From assembly GCA_964514285.1 (NCBI GenBank), contig CAZEQC010000006.1, forward strand, positions 22,104 to 86,103: a stretch of DNA of 64,000 bases, given 5' to 3'. Below the pieces are notes generated by a model. The model ran no database searches, was not told the DNA's origin, and saw nothing but the letters and a program-made list of their open reading frames with translations. The DNA is from SKLM01 sp964514285 (GTDB taxonomy: Bacteria; Chloroflexota; Anaerolineae; B4-G1). The translations under genes were made by a program, and so were the position numbers. This document shows positions 42,951-51,145 of the stretch, piece after piece. The stretch's first letter is position 1; each line of letters begins with the position of its first letter.

Positions 42951-44122
42951 TATGGTGTCAGGAACAGATAAGAGTACGCTGTTCTCTCATGCGTGGGGGG
43001 ACGAGTCGGGGTTTGTTCGTCATGCGCGGCGATCTACCCGCGCAGCCTGACTTACACGACCAGGTCATCCTTCGTATGTATGGCAGCCCCGACGTCCGTC
43101 AGATCGATGGGGTAGGGGGAGCTGATCCGCTGACCAGTAAGCTAGCCATCATCGGGCCTCCCAGCCGCGAGGACGCCGATGTCGACTACACCTTCGCGCA
43201 GGTCAGCATCGATGAACGCTTCGTTGATTATGCCGGGAACTGCGGCAACATCTCCTCCGCCGTCGGCCCCTTTGCCATTGACGAGGGACTGGTTGAGCCC
43301 ATAGAGCCGACCACGACGGTGCGCATCCATCAAACCAACACAGATTGCGTCCTGGTCGCTGACGTTCCCGTGGTTCACGGCAAGGCGGCGGTGGAGGGCG
43401 ACTACCACATCGACGGCGTACCCGGCACCGGGGCGAGAATCGACCTCGACTTCTCCGATACCGCCGGTGCGGTGACAGGGCACATTCTGCCCACCGGCAA
43501 CCCGCTCGACCGGTTGGATGTAGAAGGCATCGGGGCAGTCGAGGTGTCCGTCGTGGATGCCGGAAACCCGTGTGTCTTTGTGCGGGCGAGTGACCTGGGG
43601 CTAACGGGAACGGAGACGCCGGACCAGATCGATGCCGATCGCGCATTGAACGAGCGTATTGAGCGGATACGGGGGACAGTGGCCGCCGATATTGGTTTTG
43701 TTGAGACATGGCAGGACGCAGCTCGCCAGAGCCCGTACATTCCTTTTTTCGTCCTGGTCGGCCCTCCCGCCGATTACGTCGACTTCACCACCGGTCGCAC
43801 GGTCGCAGCGTCGGACGTCGACTTCGTCGCTCGGCTTCTTTTCATGCTGAGGATGCACAAGACGTACGCCGTGACGGGCACGGTGTGCACTGGCGCCGCG
43901 GCGAAGATCCCCGGCACGATCGTCCACCGGGCTGCCCGCCCCGCATCGCACAGCCGCAGCCTGACGCGGATTGGGCACCCCGCCGGTGTGATCGATGTTG
44001 AGGCAGACGTGCGATCGGATGATGGTGGTGTGGAGTTGGTGCGTGCTTCCGTGGGTAGGACGGCCCGTCGCATCATGGAGGGCTTCGTGTTCGTGCCATG
44101 GAGCACGTTGGATAGCGCGTAG
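42947..44122 (+). CDS. PrpF-family isomerase
   Basis: This 391-residue protein has the diaminopimelate-epimerase-like fold of PrpF. The N-terminal block RCSLMRGGTSRGLFVMRGDLP and IDGVGGADPLTSKLAIIGPP is diagnostic, and YAGNCGNISSAVGPFAIDEGLV carries a likely catalytic cysteine. The second half has DAGNPCVFVRASDLGL with the other. Members move double bonds in unsaturated tricarboxylates and dicarboxylates (aconitate, methylaconitate, 4-oxalomesaconate, 3-methylitaconate). Translation is coupled to the LeuD-like gene, so hydratase and isomerase act on the same compound, as in the methylitaconate to dimethylmaleate steps of nicotinate fermentation. Confidence 0.9.
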   Translation: MIWCQEQIRVRCSLMRGGTSRGLFVMRGDLPAQPDLHDQVILRMYGSPDVRQIDGVGGADPLTSKLAIIGPPSREDADVDYTFAQVSIDERFVDYAGNCGNISSAVGPFAIDEGLVEPIEPTTTVRIHQTNTDCVLVADVPVVHGKAAVEGDYHIDGVPGTGARIDLDFSDTAGAVTGHILPTGNPLDRLDVEGIGAVEVSVVDAGNPCVFVRASDLGLTGTETPDQIDADRALNERIERIRGTVAADIGFVETWQDAARQSPYIPFFVLVGPPADYVDFTTGRTVAASDVDFVARLLFMLRMHKTYAVTGTVCTGAAAKIPGTIVHRAARPASHSRSLTRIGHPAGVIDVEADVRSDDGGVELVRASVGRTARRIMEGFVFVPWSTLDSA

Positions 44123-44176
44123 TCCTCAGCAGGGATCAAGCTCGCCCTCAACTGCCGGATTGGAGGTGTGTGGAAC

Positions 44177-45454
44177 GTGGCTAGATTGTTGGAGTACCAG
44201 GCCAAGGAGATCTTACGTCGCTTTCAGATCCCCACGCCCGGCGGACGGCTCGTTCGCACGGCGGGGGAGGCCGACCAGGCTGTTGCTCAGGTAGGCTACC
44301 CGGCCATGGTCAAGGCTCAGGTCCGCTCTGGAAAGCGTGGGAAGAGCGGCGGCGTTCGCACCGTGACCAGTGACGCTGAGCTGGAGAAGGCTGTGTCGGA
44401 TATCTTGGGGGGCGAGATCCGTGGGCTACCGGTGGACGCGTTGTTGGTCGAACAAACCCTGAGCGTATCGCGAGAGATATACGTAGGCGTCACGGCCGAT
44501 CCAAGCTCGCGGGCCCCCGTGTTGATCTTCTGCGAGGACGGAGGGGTCGACATTGAGGAGACGGCTCAGGTGAACCCTGAGGCGATTCGGAAGCTGGAGG
44601 TCGACGTATTGCGAGGCGTCTATCCCCACGACGCTCTGAACTTAGTCAACGAGGCAGAGACACTGACTTCCCGTCAGAAGCTAGGCGTGGCTCGCGTCGT
44701 CTGCCGCCTGTATGATATCTACCGTGCCCACGACTGCAAGCTGGTGGAGATCAACCCTCTGGCTCTCACACCGGAGGGGTTCGTCGCGCTGGATGCCCGC
44801 GTAGACATCGACGGGGATGCCCTTGAGCGTCAACAAGAGCACCTGAGCATCGACCTGGCGGAGGAGGCTGGCAGCCGCAGCCCGACGCTTCTTGAGGAGA
44901 TCGCTGGCACCATCGATGAGCAGGACCATCGTGGCACGGTCCACTTCGTGCAGATCGATCCTGATCTATCGTACGCGCGCGACAATGACCTGGTTCCTTT
45001 TGGCTTCGACTGCGTCGGGGCGGGAGCCAGCCTGACGACGATGGATGAGCTGGTCCCCCTGGGTTTCTATCCCGTTAACTTCTGCGATACCTCTGGCAAT
45101 CCCGTGGGGTCGAAGTTGTACCGGGTCACCAAACTGATCTTCTCACAACCGGGGATTGAGGGATACGTCTTTGTCTCATGCATCTCAAGCCAGCAGTTGG
45201 ACAACACAGCTAGGGGGATCATCAAAGCATTGAAGGAGTTGTATCCCGAGACGGGGGGACAGCCCAACATTCCAACGGTCTTGTGTTTCCGCGGAGCGTG
45301 GGACGAGGATGCCGTTGATCTTCTAAAGGATCACGGCATTATGGCTGGACGCTGGGTGCGTGTGTTGGGCCGGGACGCCACAGAGAGGGATGCCGCTAAC
45401 GCTTTCCGCGATCTGCATCAGGTCTGGCAAACAGAGAGAAGGAGCGCCGCATGA
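44177..45454 (+). CDS. CoA ligase beta subunit, ATP-grasp (SucC-like)
   Basis: The 425-residue protein begins VARLLEYQAKEILRRFQIPTPGG, typical of SucC/MtkA/ATP-citrate-lyase beta chains. ATP-grasp blocks follow (PAMVKAQVRSGKRGKSGGVR; LLVEQTLSVSREIYVGVTAD; KLVEINPLAL with the metal ligands). The C-terminal CoA-ligase domain holds PVNFCDTSGNP in place of the usual ANFLD-GG. The start is taken at GTG 44177, ten bases after GGAGG; GTG 44168 is possible. It activates a carboxylate to its CoA thioester with the alpha subunit encoded after the ferredoxin-like gene. Succinate is not implied. Confidence 0.86.
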   Translation: MARLLEYQAKEILRRFQIPTPGGRLVRTAGEADQAVAQVGYPAMVKAQVRSGKRGKSGGVRTVTSDAELEKAVSDILGGEIRGLPVDALLVEQTLSVSREIYVGVTADPSSRAPVLIFCEDGGVDIEETAQVNPEAIRKLEVDVLRGVYPHDALNLVNEAETLTSRQKLGVARVVCRLYDIYRAHDCKLVEINPLALTPEGFVALDARVDIDGDALERQQEHLSIDLAEEAGSRSPTLLEEIAGTIDEQDHRGTVHFVQIDPDLSYARDNDLVPFGFDCVGAGASLTTMDELVPLGFYPVNFCDTSGNPVGSKLYRVTKLIFSQPGIEGYVFVSCISSQQLDNTARGIIKALKELYPETGGQPNIPTVLCFRGAWDEDAVDLLKDHGIMAGRWVRVLGRDATERDAANAFRDLHQVWQTERRSAA

Positions 45455-45780
45455 CAGGAGAGAGTCTAGAGTTCCAAGTACGCTCAGGTGGGACTGTCTC
45501 CATTGACCTGCACCAATGTGATGCTTGTGAGACCCGTGTTTGCTTGGATGTCTGCCAAGAGCAGGGCGGGCCGCTGGTGCTCGATGAGAAACGAGGCGTC
45601 CCGGCGCTGCGCTGGTCTCTGGAGGAGACGGAGCGGGGCGGCTGTGTCGAGTGCCTCGGTTGCGAGCTAGCCTGCGAGCTGCACGGCCGCGGGGCAGTGA
45701 CGATCACGTTGCCATTGGAGCGTTTCGACGACTACTTGGCCAGTCTGGGCGAGCCGATGGTCTATCAGCAGGAGCGGTGA
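45451..45780 (+). CDS. Ferredoxin-like protein with two cysteine clusters
   Basis: This 109-residue protein has eight cysteines in two groups: C23, C26, C31, C35 (CX2CX4CX3C) and C65, C68, C71, C75 (CX2CX2CX3C). They are consistent with two 4Fe-4S clusters, the second group with near-bacterial-ferredoxin spacing but no following proline. The ATG overlaps the stop of the ligase beta gene (ATGA) and the stop is 2 nt before the alpha gene, so it is translated as part of the CoA-ligase set. A redox or structural cluster subunit for this ligase type is not familiar to me. Confidence 0.82.
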   Translation: MTGESLEFQVRSGGTVSIDLHQCDACETRVCLDVCQEQGGPLVLDEKRGVPALRWSLEETERGGCVECLGCELACELHGRGAVTITLPLERFDDYLASLGEPMVYQQER

Positions 45781-45782
45781 CG

Positions 45783-46685
45783 ATGTCCATCCTCATTGAC
45801 GAACACACTGAAGTCGTCGTGCAGGGGGCCACCGGCCGTGAGGCCCGGCTGCGGATCAAGTTGATGCAGAGCTACGGCACGCGTGTCGTGGCCGGGGTGA
45901 CGCCCGGGAAGGGTGGGCAGACGGCCGAGGGCGTGCCCGTCTACAATACCGTGCTTGAGGCCAAGGAGCGCCATCCCGGTATCAATGCGTCGGCCATCTT
46001 CGTGCCTGCGCAGGCGGCTGAAGTTGCCGCCTGCGAGGCCTTGGATGCCGGTATCCGAGTGATCACGCTCCATCCCGAACGGGTACCGCAGCAGGATATG
46101 CTAGACGTGATTGCCTACGCCAAGCAGTACGGAGCGCACGTCATCGGACCTAACACCATCGGCCTGATCAGCCCTGGGAAGGCTCTGGTGGGCATGATCG
46201 GCGGGAATTCGCTCTCCGCCCGGGAGTTCTTCCAGGAAGGGCCGGTCGGCGTCTTGTCGCGGAGTGGGGGGAATACCACAACGCTGGCCTTCTACATCAA
46301 AGAGGCCGGCTTGGGCCAGAGCACGGCCATCGGTATGGGCGGGGACGCATTTGTCGGCACCACCCTACGCGAATATCTTGAGCTGTTTGAACAGGATCCC
46401 AACACGCAGGTGGTGGCCTACTTCGGGGAGATCGGCACCACCATCGAGGAGGACGCCGCTGAGTTCATTGCCAATGGGGGGTTCTCCAAGCCGGTGGTGG
46501 CCTACGTGGCCGGGCGCTACGCGAGGCCGGACGTACGCTTCGGCCATGCCGGGGCGATGATCAGTCGGGGGGTGGGCACGGCCCAGGGGAAACGGCAAGC
46601 GCTTCGCGAGGCCGGTGCACACGTGGTGGAGCATTTCGGCGACATCGGCGCTGTGACCCGAGAGATCTTGGATGGGCTAGATTAG
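45783..46685 (+). CDS. CoA ligase alpha subunit (SucD-like)
   Basis: This 300-residue protein has the Rossmann CoA-binding start VVVQGATGREARLRIKLMQSYGTRVVAGVTPGKGG and GVPVYNTVLEA. The second domain has VGVLSRSGGNTTTLAFYIKEAGLGQSTAIGMGGDAFVGTT and ends with RFGHAGAMISRGVGTAQGKRQALREAGAHV, where the histidine is the phosphorylated residue of the family. With the beta subunit it couples ATP use to acyl-CoA formation. The ATG at 45783 follows AGGAGC; a longer frame from 45651 is only overlap with the ferredoxin gene. Confidence 0.92.
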   Translation: MSILIDEHTEVVVQGATGREARLRIKLMQSYGTRVVAGVTPGKGGQTAEGVPVYNTVLEAKERHPGINASAIFVPAQAAEVAACEALDAGIRVITLHPERVPQQDMLDVIAYAKQYGAHVIGPNTIGLISPGKALVGMIGGNSLSAREFFQEGPVGVLSRSGGNTTTLAFYIKEAGLGQSTAIGMGGDAFVGTTLREYLELFEQDPNTQVVAYFGEIGTTIEEDAAEFIANGGFSKPVVAYVAGRYARPDVRFGHAGAMISRGVGTAQGKRQALREAGAHVVEHFGDIGAVTREILDGLD

Positions 46686-46717
46686 CATGAGACGGAACGA
46701 TTGAGGAGGTCTTTGGC

Positions 46718-47698
46718 ATGGAGGTCAGCCCCTCGGGATGGGAGAGGTCTCTGCCGGAAGCAGTGGAGATCATCGAGGTGGGACCACGGGACGGCTTTCA
46801 GATCCTGCCCGGTCTTATCGAGACGTCGCTCAAGGTTCAGATCATCGAGTCGTTGATTCAGGCGGGCATTCGACGCATGGAGGTGACCTCCTTCGTCCAT
46901 CCCAAGGCCGTGCCGCAAATGCGCGATGCGGGTGAGGTGATCGAGACCGTGCGGCGCAATGGGTGCGAGTGTTTTGCGATGGTGCCCAATTTGATTGGCG
47001 CCGAGCGTGCCCTGGAGGCCGGAGCAGAGATGCTGAACCTGGTCGTCTCTGCCAGCGAATCGCACAACCAGAGCAACGTGAACATGAGCATTGATGAATC
47101 GTTGGCCAGTTTCGAGGCCGTATTTGACGTGGCCGAGGGGGCGGGGGTGCCGGTGAGAGCCAGCATCGCCACTGTGTTCGGATGCCCCTTCGAAGGACGT
47201 GTGCCTGTCGACAATGTGCTCCGTGTGAGCCGTCGGTTGGTGGAGATGGGGTGTGTCGAACTGAATTTGTGCGATACGACGGGCATGGCGAACCCCCGTC
47301 GTGTCGCTGCCGTGGCCCGACGTCTGCGGGAGGCTTTCACCGGCAAGCGGGTCGCGGCGACATCCTCCGGGGTCGTATCCATCGCGATGCACTTCCACAA
47401 CACGCGCGGCGCCGGTATGGCAAACTTGCTTGCTGCGATGCAGAACGGTGTCACGTCGTTTGAGACCTCCTTCGGCGGCTTGGGTGGGTGCCCCTTCGCG
47501 CCAGGCGCTGCCGGTAACGTGTGCACCGAGGATGCCGTCCATATGTTGCACGAGATGGGTATCCCCACCGGGGTTGACCTGCCGCGCCTGCTTAGCGCGG
47601 TGCAGCAAGCTGAGCGCGCGCTAGACATGACATTCCCTGGTCAGGTCATCAAGGCTGGTCGCAGTTGTGACCTGCATCCGCTGCCTGATAGGGACTGA
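46718..47698 (+). CDS. HMG-CoA lyase-like aldolase (DRE-TIM family)
   Basis: This 326-residue TIM-barrel enzyme has the metal and catalytic pieces of HMG-CoA lyase: VGPRDGFQ (Arg/Asp), EVTSFVHPKAVPQM, NLCDTTGMANP, AMHFHNTRGAG with the HxH metal pair, and SFGGLGGCPFAPGAAGNV containing the loop cysteine. Such enzymes split a 3-hydroxy-acyl-CoA to acetyl-CoA and a keto acid or similar. Upstream CoA-ligase and downstream CoA-transferase genes fit this. The true substrate may be an HMG-CoA analogue such as a citramalyl-type or dimethylmalyl-type CoA. Confidence 0.9.
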   Translation: MEVSPSGWERSLPEAVEIIEVGPRDGFQILPGLIETSLKVQIIESLIQAGIRRMEVTSFVHPKAVPQMRDAGEVIETVRRNGCECFAMVPNLIGAERALEAGAEMLNLVVSASESHNQSNVNMSIDESLASFEAVFDVAEGAGVPVRASIATVFGCPFEGRVPVDNVLRVSRRLVEMGCVELNLCDTTGMANPRRVAAVARRLREAFTGKRVAATSSGVVSIAMHFHNTRGAGMANLLAAMQNGVTSFETSFGGLGGCPFAPGAAGNVCTEDAVHMLHEMGIPTGVDLPRLLSAVQQAERALDMTFPGQVIKAGRSCDLHPLPDRD

Positions 47699-47740
47699 CT
47701 GGCTTCCGATCAATTTCACCTGAGGGAGGCACAGACGACC

Positions 47741-48964
47741 ATGCAAGCAGACGCTTCGAACGGTACGAAGGAGACCGCCTTGGAAGGGCTGACCGTCATC
47801 GATGCCGGGACGACCATCGCCGGGCCCATGGCCGCGTCTTTCCTCGGTGATTTCGGCGCCGAGGTGATCAAGATAGAGCTCCCGGGGCGGGGCGACCCGA
47901 CACGCCAGTGGGCGCCCAAGAAGGATGGCGTGTCTCTCTGGTGGAAGGTGAGTGGCCGAAACAAGAAGCTGATTACGCTGAACTTGAGTAAGCCCGAGGG
48001 GCAGATGTTGCTCAAGAAGCTCGTCGTGGATGCCGATATTCTCATCGAGAACTTCCGCCCCGGCACGATGGAGCGGTGGAACGTGGGGTACCAAGATCTG
48101 GCAGCGGTGAACCCGGGTGTGATTATGGTGCGCATCAGCGGATATGGGCAGGATGGCCCCTACAGCCACCGTCCCGGATATGGGACCATAGCGGAGGCCA
48201 TGAGTGGTATTCCTTCGTTCACAGGCTTCCCAGACAAACCCCCGACCCTCTCGGCATTTCCGCTGGCGGACGCGGTGGCGGGTCTGTTCGGTGCTCTGGG
48301 GGCGATGTTCGCTGTTTATCATCGCGACGTCAAGGCGACGGGGGAGGGACAGGTCGTCGACGTCAGCTTGTATGAGCCGCTCTTTCGCCTTGTGGAGTCC
48401 TTCGTCATCGCCTATGACCAGCTTGGCAAAGTCAAGAAGCGGCGCGGGAACAGGATGGAGGAGAGCTCTCCCCGTAACGCGTATCAGACCAGCGATGAGG
48501 AGTGGGTCGCTGTGTCGGCCAGTTCTCAACAGACTTTCGAGCGCTTAGCCGAGGCGATTGGACGGCCCGGCTTGCCCGAGGACCCCAGATTCGCAGACAA
48601 CCCCAGTCGGGTGGACAACGCCAGTCAGTTGGACGCCCTCTTGGCCGAGTGGTTTCAGCAGCTGCGCCTGGAGAACGCCATGGAGATCTTGGAGCTACAC
48701 GACGTCGTGGCTGGCCCCGTTTACGATATTCGAAGGATCTTCCGGGACCCGCACTACGCAGCCAGGCAGAGCATCACGCAGGTCGAGGATCCCCAGCTAG
48801 GGCCGATTCGGATGCAGAACGTCATGCCGAAGTTGGCTAAGACTCCGGGCAGCGTGGAGCACGCAGGCCTGGGCCTAGGCGAGGATAACCTCGAGATCTA
48901 CGGAGAACGACTGGGCTTGACGATGGAGCAAATTGAGGAGCTAAGAGCGACTGGGGTGATCTGA
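47741..48964 (+). CDS. CaiB/BaiF family (type III) CoA transferase
   Basis: This 407-residue protein has LEGLTVIDAGTTIAGPMAASFLGDFGAEVIKIE, the N-terminal CoA-binding Rossmann block, then ADILIENFRPGTMERW and VRISGYGQDGPYSHRPGYGTIAEAMSG. The catalytic aspartate lies in AFPLADAVAGLFGALGAM. Type III transferases move CoA between acids without free CoA. Together with an ATP-dependent ligase and an HMG-CoA-lyase-like enzyme in the same run, it may pass CoA from product to substrate so the pathway can run without further ATP. Confidence 0.92.
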   Translation: MQADASNGTKETALEGLTVIDAGTTIAGPMAASFLGDFGAEVIKIELPGRGDPTRQWAPKKDGVSLWWKVSGRNKKLITLNLSKPEGQMLLKKLVVDADILIENFRPGTMERWNVGYQDLAAVNPGVIMVRISGYGQDGPYSHRPGYGTIAEAMSGIPSFTGFPDKPPTLSAFPLADAVAGLFGALGAMFAVYHRDVKATGEGQVVDVSLYEPLFRLVESFVIAYDQLGKVKKRRGNRMEESSPRNAYQTSDEEWVAVSASSQQTFERLAEAIGRPGLPEDPRFADNPSRVDNASQLDALLAEWFQQLRLENAMEILELHDVVAGPVYDIRRIFRDPHYAARQSITQVEDPQLGPIRMQNVMPKLAKTPGSVEHAGLGLGEDNLEIYGERLGLTMEQIEELRATGVI

Positions 48965-49044
48965 AGCTAGGCTGCTGTTCGCGCAAGGAGCAAGCACTAT
49001 AGATGTGCCGATCGCGCAATCCGAAATCACAAGGAGAAAAAGAC

Positions 49045-50421
49045 ATGATAGACTTCCTGGATGTTTGCGAGCGGGCTGAGACGGGACCGCTCATGACCGA
49101 GAAGGACTTCGAACTCAAGACGTTCATCCCGAAACTAAGAGATGTGGTCAGCGAGCATAGGATCGAGTATAGCAGCGAGACCCCTGTTCCGGCGGACGAT
49201 GATCTCGCAGATCGAGTCTACGAGGCTGCTGTGGATTTCTTGGCTCGCGTCGGTGTCTACTGTCAAGATACGAACCGGGTGATCCAATTCACGGAGGAGG
49301 AGATCCGGGATGCGGTGGCCAGCGCTCCTGGCGAATGCTTGACTGGAGAGGGCAAGGACGCCAGCACCTTCAGCGTCCGTCAGCCTGATTCTGACACGCC
49401 GGCGCGATGTCACGTGAACTGGGGGACGGTTCACTCCTCGCGTCAGATAGCGATCGATGTCATGGCGACCAATGTTGCGCATCCTGAAGCCAAGGCCATC
49501 AGTATCTCGGCCGTCACAAACACAGTGCGGGGCATTCGATTCAGCGCTGGATCGCCCCTAGAGATGTACGCAGGCATCCGAGCGGTGAGAACCGCGCGCG
49601 ATGCGTGCAGGCGAGCAGGCAGACCAGGGTTCCCGTTGATGAACCTCAGTCCTGCCGCCGCAGCCGCTGTGACGACGATAGGTGCTAGTGCACCTCAGTT
49701 CGACGCGCGCCCCACGGATGGATGGATTATCGGGATCATCTCCGAGAACAAGCTTGACTACGGGGCAATGAACAAGGTGGCCTACCTGCTGAACTGGGGT
49801 GCCAATATCGGGTCTCAGGGTGCCCCGTCGCTGGGCGGGTACTGTGGTGGTGCAGCTGGCACGTCGGTGGTGAACACAGCGTATTTCCTACTGGGCCTGG
49901 TGGGGATGAAGGCCAACTACCATCTTTGCTTCCCGATTCACTTCCGGCATGGTTGTTGTTCCACCAGAGATGTTCTTTGGGTCGTATCCACAAGCAGCCA
50001 GGCAGGAAGCAGGAACGTGCCTCTTCCCGTCATATGGCTCGGCTACATGGCAGCCGGGGTGAACACGAAGATGTACTTCTATGAGGCTGCCGCCTATCTC
50101 TTGGCTGCGACGACCTCCGGTGGCGACGCCGTTAAAATGCCCACCCCGGCGAAAGGCGTGAAGGTGGACGCCTCCACGCCTATGGAGGCGAAGTTCGGCA
50201 TTGAGATGGTCAAAGCTGCTTCCCGTCTCAACCGCGAACAAGCCAACGAGCTCGTGATCAAGCTCCTCGAGATGTACGAAGCCCGGATCCCGGACGCTCC
50301 TGAGGGCGACCGCTATCAAGAATGCTACGATGTGACGACCGGCAAGCCTGGTGAAGACTATCTGCGCCTGTACGACGAAGTGAAGTCAGAGCTGAGCGGT
50401 ATCGGAATTCCCTTTGACTAG
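49045..50421 (+). CDS. MtmB-like (monomethylamine) methyltransferase without pyrrolysine codon
   Basis: The 458-residue protein has the same overall length and block order as archaeal monomethylamine methyltransferase MtmB as I recall it. It shares GVYCQDTNRVIQFTEEEI, TNTVRGIRFSAGSPLEMYAGIRAVR, GRPG, SLGGYCGGAAGTSVVNT, AKGVKVDASTPMEAKFG and YQECYDVTTGKPGEDYLRLYD. MtmB normally reads an in-frame UAG as pyrrolysine near residue 202. Here the frame runs through with no stop, so this is a non-Pyl member. The corrinoid gene follows by 36 nt, and it likely moves a methyl group from an N-methyl substrate to that cobalt. ATG 49045 has AAGGAG upstream. The substrate is unknown. Confidence 0.84.
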   Translation: MIDFLDVCERAETGPLMTEKDFELKTFIPKLRDVVSEHRIEYSSETPVPADDDLADRVYEAAVDFLARVGVYCQDTNRVIQFTEEEIRDAVASAPGECLTGEGKDASTFSVRQPDSDTPARCHVNWGTVHSSRQIAIDVMATNVAHPEAKAISISAVTNTVRGIRFSAGSPLEMYAGIRAVRTARDACRRAGRPGFPLMNLSPAAAAAVTTIGASAPQFDARPTDGWIIGIISENKLDYGAMNKVAYLLNWGANIGSQGAPSLGGYCGGAAGTSVVNTAYFLLGLVGMKANYHLCFPIHFRHGCCSTRDVLWVVSTSSQAGSRNVPLPVIWLGYMAAGVNTKMYFYEAAAYLLAATTSGGDAVKMPTPAKGVKVDASTPMEAKFGIEMVKAASRLNREQANELVIKLLEMYEARIPDAPEGDRYQECYDVTTGKPGEDYLRLYDEVKSELSGIGIPFD

Positions 50422-50457
50422 CGTCAAAGTCAACCTTAACTAGGAGGGCGAACAAGT

Positions 50458-51111
50458 ATGCAGAAAGACGAGATCCTCGAAAACCTCAAGAACGCCGTCA
50501 TCGATGGCGATGATGACAAGGCAAGGGAGAACGCCAAGGCGGCCCTCGAAGCCAGTGTGGATCCGCTGGAAGCTTTGGAGTCCGGTCTTTCCAAAGGGAC
50601 GGACATCATCGGACAGCGGTTTGAGAGCGGGGAGGCCTATCTTCCGGAGCTCATTATGGCGGGCGAGACGTTCAAGGCCGCCATGGAGATCCTAAATCCG
50701 GAGATCAAGAAGCAGCGCAAGGACGTGCCGCCTGTGGGCACCGTGGTGATGACGACAGTCAAGGGCGATCTCCACAGCATCGGCAAGAACATCGTGGCCA
50801 CCGTGCTAGAGAACAATGGTTTCAAGGTCGTGAATCTGGGGACTGATGTGGGCGCTCTCGAGATCATTGAGGAGGCTAAGAAGGCTAATGCCGACGCCAT
50901 CGGTCTTTCCGCGCTCATGACCACGACGATGCCGGCTCAAAGGGAGGTCATCAATGCCCTCAGAGAGCTGAACCTGCGCGATCGGTTTCGCGTCATCGTG
51001 GGGGGCGGGCCGGCCACCCAGGCATGGGCCGACGAGATCGGAGCCGATGGCTACGGAGAGGACGCCGTTCACGCCGTGGAGCTGCTGAAGCGGTTGCTGA
51101 ATTCGTCCTGA
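50458..51111 (+). CDS. Corrinoid (B12-binding) methyltransferase protein
   Basis: This 217-residue protein has an N-terminal four-helix cap (about 1-88, ILENLKNAVIDGDDDKARENAKAALE) and a cobalamin-binding Rossmann domain. The cobalt ligand motif is D104-L-H106-S-I-G109 (DxHxxG), followed by LSALMTTTMP and VGGGPA. MtbC/MtmC/MttC proteins accept a methyl group on Co(I) from MtmB- or MttB-type enzymes and hand it to a second acceptor. It lies between the MtmB-like gene and the flavoprotein, close to the MttB-type gene, and could serve both. Confidence 0.94.
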   Translation: MQKDEILENLKNAVIDGDDDKARENAKAALEASVDPLEALESGLSKGTDIIGQRFESGEAYLPELIMAGETFKAAMEILNPEIKKQRKDVPPVGTVVMTTVKGDLHSIGKNIVATVLENNGFKVVNLGTDVGALEIIEEAKKANADAIGLSALMTTTMPAQREVINALRELNLRDRFRVIVGGGPATQAWADEIGADGYGEDAVHAVELLKRLLNSS

Positions 51112-51145
51112 GCACAGGCTACTCTAGGAAACGGAAGGAGCAAGT

